A stretch of 54,446 bases of DNA from a virus. Shown here piece by piece: positions 51,288 through 54,446 of the stretch. The translations under genes and the position numbers were made by a program. Each line of letters starts with the position of its first letter. The stretch's first letter is position 1. The stretch spans positions 1-54,446 of IMG/VR virus record IMGVR_UViG_3300046171_000011. The stretch is one strand, 5' to 3'. The notes beneath the pieces were generated by a model. The model saw only the letters and a program-made list of their open reading frames with translations. It made no database searches and was not told the DNA's origin.

Positions 51288-51653
51288 CTACCTGCTAGGG
51301 TTATAGAATTGCCTTACAGATATAAAGATTTCTATAGTACCGCTTGATCCATCAAAGGCTACGATCTTATCACCTTCATGCATATGTATTCTGTCAGAAG
51401 TTACGATATTATAAACATCTTTACCTGCTACAGACTTATCATTTATTAAGTGATGGTATGCATTAGTGTCTGCGTGATAAAACTGCAGGGTAACATTCTG
51501 TGTAGAAGAAGAGCCATTGCTTGCGTGAAGAAAGTCTATTGTAGCATCGTGATGCGGTGGACACGTATACACAACATTACCACTAGCACCACCAGACGTA
51601 GCTGTAACAGTCACTGCCTCTGTGGACGTAGTAAAGTTGCGAAGTTCTACCAT
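51288..51653 (-). CDS. Hypothetical structural protein, 121 aa
   Basis: Beta-rich, Thr/Val-rich (TTSTEAVTVTATSGGASGNV; VTLQFYHADTNAYHHLIN). Resembles small head-decoration or tail-associated proteins seen at the start of marine phage structural blocks, but no family is certain. Overlaps the next gene by one base. Confidence 0.5.
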   Translation of the reverse strand: MVELRNFTTSTEAVTVTATSGGASGNVVYTCPPHHDATIDFLHASNGSSSTQNVTLQFYHADTNAYHHLINDKSVAGKDVYNIVTSDRIHMHEGDKIVAFDGSSGTIEIFISVRQFYNPSR

Positions 51654-51967
51654 TACTTATCCTCTACCCACGCTTCATTCTCTGGGGTATTAGGGTCATC
51701 TGCAATGTAGTGACCTTTGTCATTCCTTGCACGTTTCATCTTCTTCTTAGGCTTCACAGATTTCTTGATCTTATTAAGGATACCAGACTCTTCTGCAATA
51801 CGACAGATGTCTGTTACGTTAGGGTCTTTACTCTGTACGTTACCGTATGTGTCTTCACCTGCAGCCTGATTACCAGAGGCATCCCATACATAACCCTCTG
51901 CGTCTACTGTGTACCCTGCCTTGTTAAGTTGTTTCTCATACTTGTGATAGTATTTGTTTCTGCTCAT
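51653..51967 (-). CDS. Hypothetical protein, 104 aa
   Basis: Starts with SRNKYYHKYEKQLNKAG and ends with a basic stretch (IKKSVKPKKKMKRARNDKG) and an acidic tail. The pattern DASGNQAAGEDTYGNVQSKD suggests a partly disordered protein. Coupled by ATGA to the upstream gene. Unknown function, possibly DNA-associated in the head. Confidence 0.5.
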   Translation of the reverse strand: MSRNKYYHKYEKQLNKAGYTVDAEGYVWDASGNQAAGEDTYGNVQSKDPNVTDICRIAEESGILNKIKKSVKPKKKMKRARNDKGHYIADDPNTPENEAWVEDK

Positions 51968-52122
51968 TTTGCTTTCCGCTTTGTTGGATTAGATGCGCCA
52001 CACTTTGCGTACCCACCCTTGTTGTAACCCTTCTTCTTAGCCATGCCACCGTAGGCGTAGCCCATCTTCTTAGCTACTTCTGGTGCTTCTTTCTTTAGTG
52101 CCTTCATACCTTTGTTCATCAT
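51964..52122 (-). CDS. Small basic Gly/Lys/Tyr-rich protein, 52 aa
   Basis: The start at 52122 follows AGGAAAGC and overlaps the previous stop (TAATG). The product has a Met/Lys-rich helix followed by a repetitive GYAYGGMAKKKGYNKGGYAK stretch. Such repeats look disordered and nucleic acid-binding. It is one of several small basic proteins in a row here. Confidence 0.55.
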   Translation of the reverse strand: MMNKGMKALKKEAPEVAKKMGYAYGGMAKKKGYNKGGYAKCGASNPTKRKAK

Positions 52123-52346
52123 TATGCTTTCCTCTTTCTTCCTGATGCTGTTGTAGACCACTTAACTTTTTTAGGTCCAGTTTTCTTTTGTGCCTCTTTC
52201 TTGCTTATCTTAGAGGCTACCTTTGCAGGTCTACAGGCAGGGTAGGACTTACGCTTCTCGCCAGACTTTCTGCCACATGGCTTGCCTGTCTTAACGTCTA
52301 CCCACTTCTCGTCAAACCACTGTCCAAGACCACCACGCTTAGCCAT
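52122..52346 (-). CDS. Small basic protein of the DUF5872 kind, 74 aa
   Basis: AKRGGLGQWFDEKWVDVKTG with the following PCGRKSGEKRKSYPACRP is a conserved small domain found in marine phages, cyanophages and some algal viruses; I believe it corresponds to DUF5872. The C-terminal part is Lys-rich. The start at 52346 (MAKRGG) is preferred over an upstream one. Function unknown; a DNA- or RNA-binding role fits its charge. Confidence 0.6.
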   Translation of the reverse strand: MAKRGGLGQWFDEKWVDVKTGKPCGRKSGEKRKSYPACRPAKVASKISKKEAQKKTGPKKVKWSTTASGRKRKA

Positions 52347-52348
52347 TA

Positions 52349-52513
52349 TCATGCCACCTTGTTGTTGCCACCCTTCCACTTACCGCCTTTTTCTTTGTAC
52401 CACTTGGAAGCCCAAGCATTAGCATAAGCAGATGGGTATACTTTAAACTTCTTCTTAGCTGCTGCCTTAGCACGTGACCAAAGAGCAGGGTCTTTAGGAG
52501 TAGACTTAGCCAT
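52349..52513 (-). CDS. Small basic protein (PKDPALW...YPSAYANAWASKWYK type), 54 aa
   Basis: A short frame between its neighbours: TAATG overlap with the previous stop and 2 bases before the next start. The sequence has KSTPKDPALWSRAKAAAKKK and VYPSAYANAWASKWYKEKGG, a well-conserved block that recurs in unrelated marine viruses. Basic and aromatic. Function unknown. Confidence 0.65.
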   Translation of the reverse strand: MAKSTPKDPALWSRAKAAAKKKFKVYPSAYANAWASKWYKEKGGKWKGGNNKVA

Positions 52514-52956
52514 TATAACCTGCCTGTGTAATGCATCAATCCTAGTATACCAAATCCTGAGATAAATGCAAGTATTAATATTACGCTACCATAAATTAAT
52601 ATTTGTTCCATTAACGCTTCTTGTTTCTTCTTCCTAGCCGCTAAGTCATTCTTCTTCTTTACACGTATGTCCTTACGTAGGGCAAGAAGCTCATTCCATG
52701 CAGAGAAGCCCCTAGTAGATATTACAATAGCCCTTAGCTGCTCTTCTATATCCTCTGCTTGCTTACGCTTTACAAATGTGTCAAGAGCCTCTTCATTGGC
52801 TGACGAGAAGGGACTGCTCTTCTTCTTTTCGTGATCAGACTTAGCTGAATCAATAGCATCAAAGAGTGAACCTAAGTCCTTAGCTAGAGATGCTATCTCT
52901 TTACCTGCAGCTATCCCTGCCTTCACACCTGCAAATATAGTTAATGGGTCTACCAT
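52513..52956 (-). CDS. Membrane-anchored coiled-coil protein, 147 aa
   Basis: An N-terminal helix (DPLTIFAGVKAGIAAGKEIA), then a long charged helical region (FVKRKQAEDIEEQLRAIVIS), and a single C-terminal membrane span (IYGSVILILAFISGFGILGL). Typical of a small structural-block membrane protein in marine podoviruses. The role is unknown; a spanin or holin-like role has not been shown. Confidence 0.55.
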   Translation of the reverse strand: MVDPLTIFAGVKAGIAAGKEIASLAKDLGSLFDAIDSAKSDHEKKKSSPFSSANEEALDTFVKRKQAEDIEEQLRAIVISTRGFSAWNELLALRKDIRVKKKNDLAARKKKQEALMEQILIYGSVILILAFISGFGILGLMHYTGRL

Positions 52957-53187
52957 TCATGCTACCACAAAGTCTACTAGCAACCCCTCTGGCTGCTTAT
53001 TTTTATGATGTGGGTGGTAAGCATAAGGAGCTTCTTGTCTATACAAGTATGCTTTCTTGTCTACAGCCTTATGTGTTTCCTCTACCCTTGTCTCTTTCTC
53101 ACTCTTCCCACTTTCAAACACGATATTCTTGTGTGTATCAAATGGCATATAAGGCAACGGAAAGTGTGCTAACAGTGTTGCCTTCAT
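52957..53187 (-). CDS. Hypothetical protein, 76 aa
   Basis: The start at 53187 is chosen because AAGG lies before it and it sits 4 bases after the previous stop; an upstream in-frame start would overlap the 94-aa gene. Charged with many His and Tyr (PYAYHPHHKNKQPEG). Not recognised. Confidence 0.5.
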   Translation of the reverse strand: MKATLLAHFPLPYMPFDTHKNIVFESGKSEKETRVEETHKAVDKKAYLYRQEAPYAYHPHHKNKQPEGLLVDFVVA

Positions 53188-53191
53188 ATTA

Positions 53192-53476
53192 TCACCAAGC
53201 CTTACAAGACCAGTACCTAGCTGTGAACTTATCTGTCGCTGTATCACAGTTGTGTCTTGCTCTGAAGGATTTGCGCCTACTAGGTTGATCTTTCTTGATA
53301 GACATATTAGGATCACCGAAGCGTACAACCTTTACTTGGTCGCCCTTCTTAGCTAACACAGCAGACTTCTTAGCACCGCCCGGTGTCTTCTTAGGTTTGT
53401 TGTAGCCGGGGTAAGTCTCTCCACGGTACTTCAGCTTACCGCTAGGAAGACGCTCTACATCTTTAGTTGTTGCCAT
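53192..53476 (-). CDS. Small basic protein with RRKSFRARHNC and YWSCKAW end, 94 aa
   Basis: SGKLKYRGETYPGYNKPKKT at the N-terminus, KVVRFGDPNMSIKKDQPS in the middle, and RRKSFRARHNCD ... TARYWSCKAW at the end, which looks like a two-Cys zinc-like motif. This pattern is a conserved hypothetical family in marine phages (I recall a DUF6321-like domain). Basic, possibly binds nucleic acid. Begins right after the stop of the first leftward gene. Confidence 0.6.
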   Translation of the reverse strand: MATTKDVERLPSGKLKYRGETYPGYNKPKKTPGGAKKSAVLAKKGDQVKVVRFGDPNMSIKKDQPSRRKSFRARHNCDTATDKFTARYWSCKAW

Positions 53477-53743
53477 CTATCCAATACCTTCACGTTCTCT
53501 GTCAGGGTCTAGTACGTCTTTACGGTCTATCCAACCCTCTAAGTACATAGCTCTCTCTACGTGGTCTAGAGTGTAACGCACTCCTGTGTCACTTTCTATT
53601 GCTGCACGTACATAGAATACGTCAGACTTAGGAATGTGTATACGTCTTAGAGCTTTACTGTCTTCTGAGACTAAGGCAGAGTAAAACTCTTCTATTACGT
53701 TATCTGATGCATATAGTTTTACTTGTCTTTTCTTCAAAGTCAA
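53477..53743 (-). CDS. Hypothetical protein, 88 aa, first gene of the leftward block
   Basis: Starts with TTG (MTLKKRQVKLYASDNVIEEF); the AGG before the TTG is very close, so the start is not certain. There is no in-frame ATG until far inside. Mixed alpha/beta with a helix (YTLDHVERAMYLEGWIDRK). Function unknown. As the first leftward gene it is read directly from the control region. Confidence 0.5.
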   Translation of the reverse strand: MTLKKRQVKLYASDNVIEEFYSALVSEDSKALRRIHIPKSDVFYVRAAIESDTGVRYTLDHVERAMYLEGWIDRKDVLDPDREREGIG

Positions 53744-53764
53744 TACCTTATATTAAAAAATAAA

Positions 53765-53839
53765 GGTACGTGTCGCAAACTTACGTGTGAGAGGAGGAGA
53801 CATGAGGAAGAGTGACACATAATATTTGTGACACGTACC
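53765..53839. repeat. 15-bp inverted repeat GGTACGTGTCRCAAA
   Basis: GGTACGTGTCGCAAA (53765-53779) and TTTGTGACACGTACC (53825-53839) are inverted copies differing at one base. They flank 45 bases that include AGGAGGAGAC and a 6-codon frame MRKSDT. The right copy fills the spacer of a candidate leftward promoter; the left lies in its 5' leader. This layout suggests two operator sites for one repressor, or a stem in the leader RNA. Confidence 0.6.
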
Positions 53840-53847
53840 AGTGTAAC
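53819..53847 (-). promoter_or_regulatory. Candidate sigma-70 promoter for the leftward block
   Basis: Reading on the minus strand: GTTACA (53847-53842), 17-base spacer, TATTAT (53824-53819), about 75 bases before the first leftward gene. The match to consensus is moderate (4/6 and 5/6). The spacer is exactly the inverted-repeat arm TTTGTGACACGTACC, a typical place for an operator. Confidence 0.4.
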
Positions 53848-53917
53848 ACTTATTTGTTACGTTTATTATTGTGTTACTGTAATTAGTATACAGATATAAG
53901 AAGAGTTTGTCAAGGGA

Positions 53918-54037
53918 ATAGTTAAACTTTATAGTTAAACTCTTCCTATGTCCACTATCTTATTTGCAACACTCTTTATTTAGTTAAACTATCTTTTATT
54001 TATTACTTGATTAAGTTAAAACACTTAAAGTTTAACT
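53918..54037. repeat. TAGTTAAACT repeat cluster
   Basis: GTTAAAC occurs at 53921-53927, 53934-53940 and 53983-53989, each as TAGTTAAACT. There is a variant GTTAAAA at 54015-54021 and an inverted GTTTAAC at 54030-54036. Such clusters can be replication iterons or operators. Further variant ATAGTTAAAA lies at 54196-54205. Confidence 0.55.
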
Positions 54038-54059
54038 ATACCCTGCTACTGCTACGCAG

Positions 54060-54068
54060 TTATACACA
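54060..54068 (+). promoter_or_regulatory. DnaA box TTATACACA
   Basis: A perfect match to the DnaA-box consensus TTATNCACA, next to AT-rich sequence and just after the TAGTTAAACT cluster. With these repeats it makes the region a candidate replication origin, but one box alone can occur by chance. The same string also occurs at 51240-51248. Confidence 0.35.
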
Positions 54069-54425
54069 TATATCAGGCTGTGTCAAGCGCTTATTTAGCT
54101 AGGTGCGACACTTTGTCCTACTTTATGTAGGCTATGAACAGTGCTACTATATAGACGTTTCTGTAAAAGAGCTTTAATATCAATGACTTACGTATATAGT
54201 TAAAATCAAGGAGGTTTTAGCCATTTCAAAAATCACTTCTGTGTGCTTGTACATATACACGTAGCGTATATACCCCCACTGGCCCACGCCGCCCCACTCT
54301 TTTCTGTTGTTGTTGCCGTTTTTCTGTGGTGTTTTGCCCTAAGTCATTGTTTTTATTGCACTTTATAACTGATATATCCTCAATTTAGGCTAAAAAGGTG
54401 TTGTAAATATGTCACACTTCAGGTT

Positions 54426-54435
54426 TGTGATCACA
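54426..54435. promoter_or_regulatory. Third TGTGATCACA palindrome at the right end
   Basis: TTTGTGATCACAAAA matches the two copies near the left end of the window. On a circular map it is 51 bases before the first left-end copy. This supports joining the two ends. Confidence 0.5.
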
Positions 54436-54446
54436 AAACCAAAATG

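Larger units (their letters stand above)
53744..54446. other. Right part of control region, no gene
   Basis: About 700 bases without a convincing gene. It holds an inverted-repeat pair GGTACGTGTCRCAAA, a candidate leftward promoter, a cluster of TAGTTAAACT repeats, a DnaA box, a palindromic ATATAC/GTATAT hairpin (54251-54269), a C-rich patch (54281-54298) and one TGTGATCACA copy at the end. A strong AAGGAGG at 54209-54215 is not followed by an ATG. Confidence 0.6.

Noticed and set aside
1-54446. Direct terminal repeat
   Set aside because: The first and last bases share only the short palindromic TGTGATCACA context; there is no longer identity.

Overview
The window looks like the complete genome, or nearly so, of a marine podovirus of the HMO-2011 type. 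That group was first isolated on SAR116, and relatives infect other marine Alphaproteobacteria. The strongest clue is a family A DNA polymerase with a DnaJ-like zinc finger (CxxCxGxG...CxxC) inserted between the exonuclease and polymerase domains. It is accompanied by a tyrosine integrase, primase, DnaB-type helicase, Cas4-like and T7 endonuclease I nucleases, ThyX, MazG, a class II ribonucleotide reductase, glutaredoxin and PhoH. A phage-borne DUF1127 protein also points to an alphaproteobacterial host. I see no phage RNA polymerase, so transcription probably depends on the host enzyme.

Layout. 53.74-54.45 kb plus 1-0.36 kb is a control region that is cut by the window ends. Three copies of the palindrome TGTGATCACA flank the junction, which suggests that the map is circular. 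0.36-5.7 kb (+) carries small accessory genes, among them a cytosine-methyltransferase-like enzyme. It includes a gene-poor stretch at 0.63-1.33 kb that folds into strong hairpins and a tRNA-like cloverleaf. 5.7-18.9 kb (+) is the integration, replication and nucleotide-metabolism module. Its genes are tightly packed with ATGA and TAATG overlaps. A bidirectional hairpin terminator at 18.94 kb separates it from the opposing module.

From 53.7 down to 18.97 kb every gene is on the minus strand. In transcription order these are: small basic and membrane proteins, a DUF1127 protein, small terminase, large terminase, portal, a 921-aa composite protein, scaffold, major capsid protein, a long set of fibre and adhesin-like genes with internal repeats and paralogues (41-28 kb), tail-tube-like proteins, a GH19-type endolysin, a membrane protein, and large putative ejection proteins.

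The plus-strand module salvages nucleotides from the host chromosome (nucleases, RNR with glutaredoxin, ThyX, MazG) and feeds the phage replisome (primase, helicase, PolA, a putative SSB). The minus-strand module builds the virion and lyses the cell.

One feature of the data needs attention. The large terminase, portal, major capsid protein and one neighbouring small gene are each broken by single-base indels, about a dozen in all between 41.0 and 49.5 kb. The replication genes and most of the tail genes are intact. This may be local sequence error or real inactivation.
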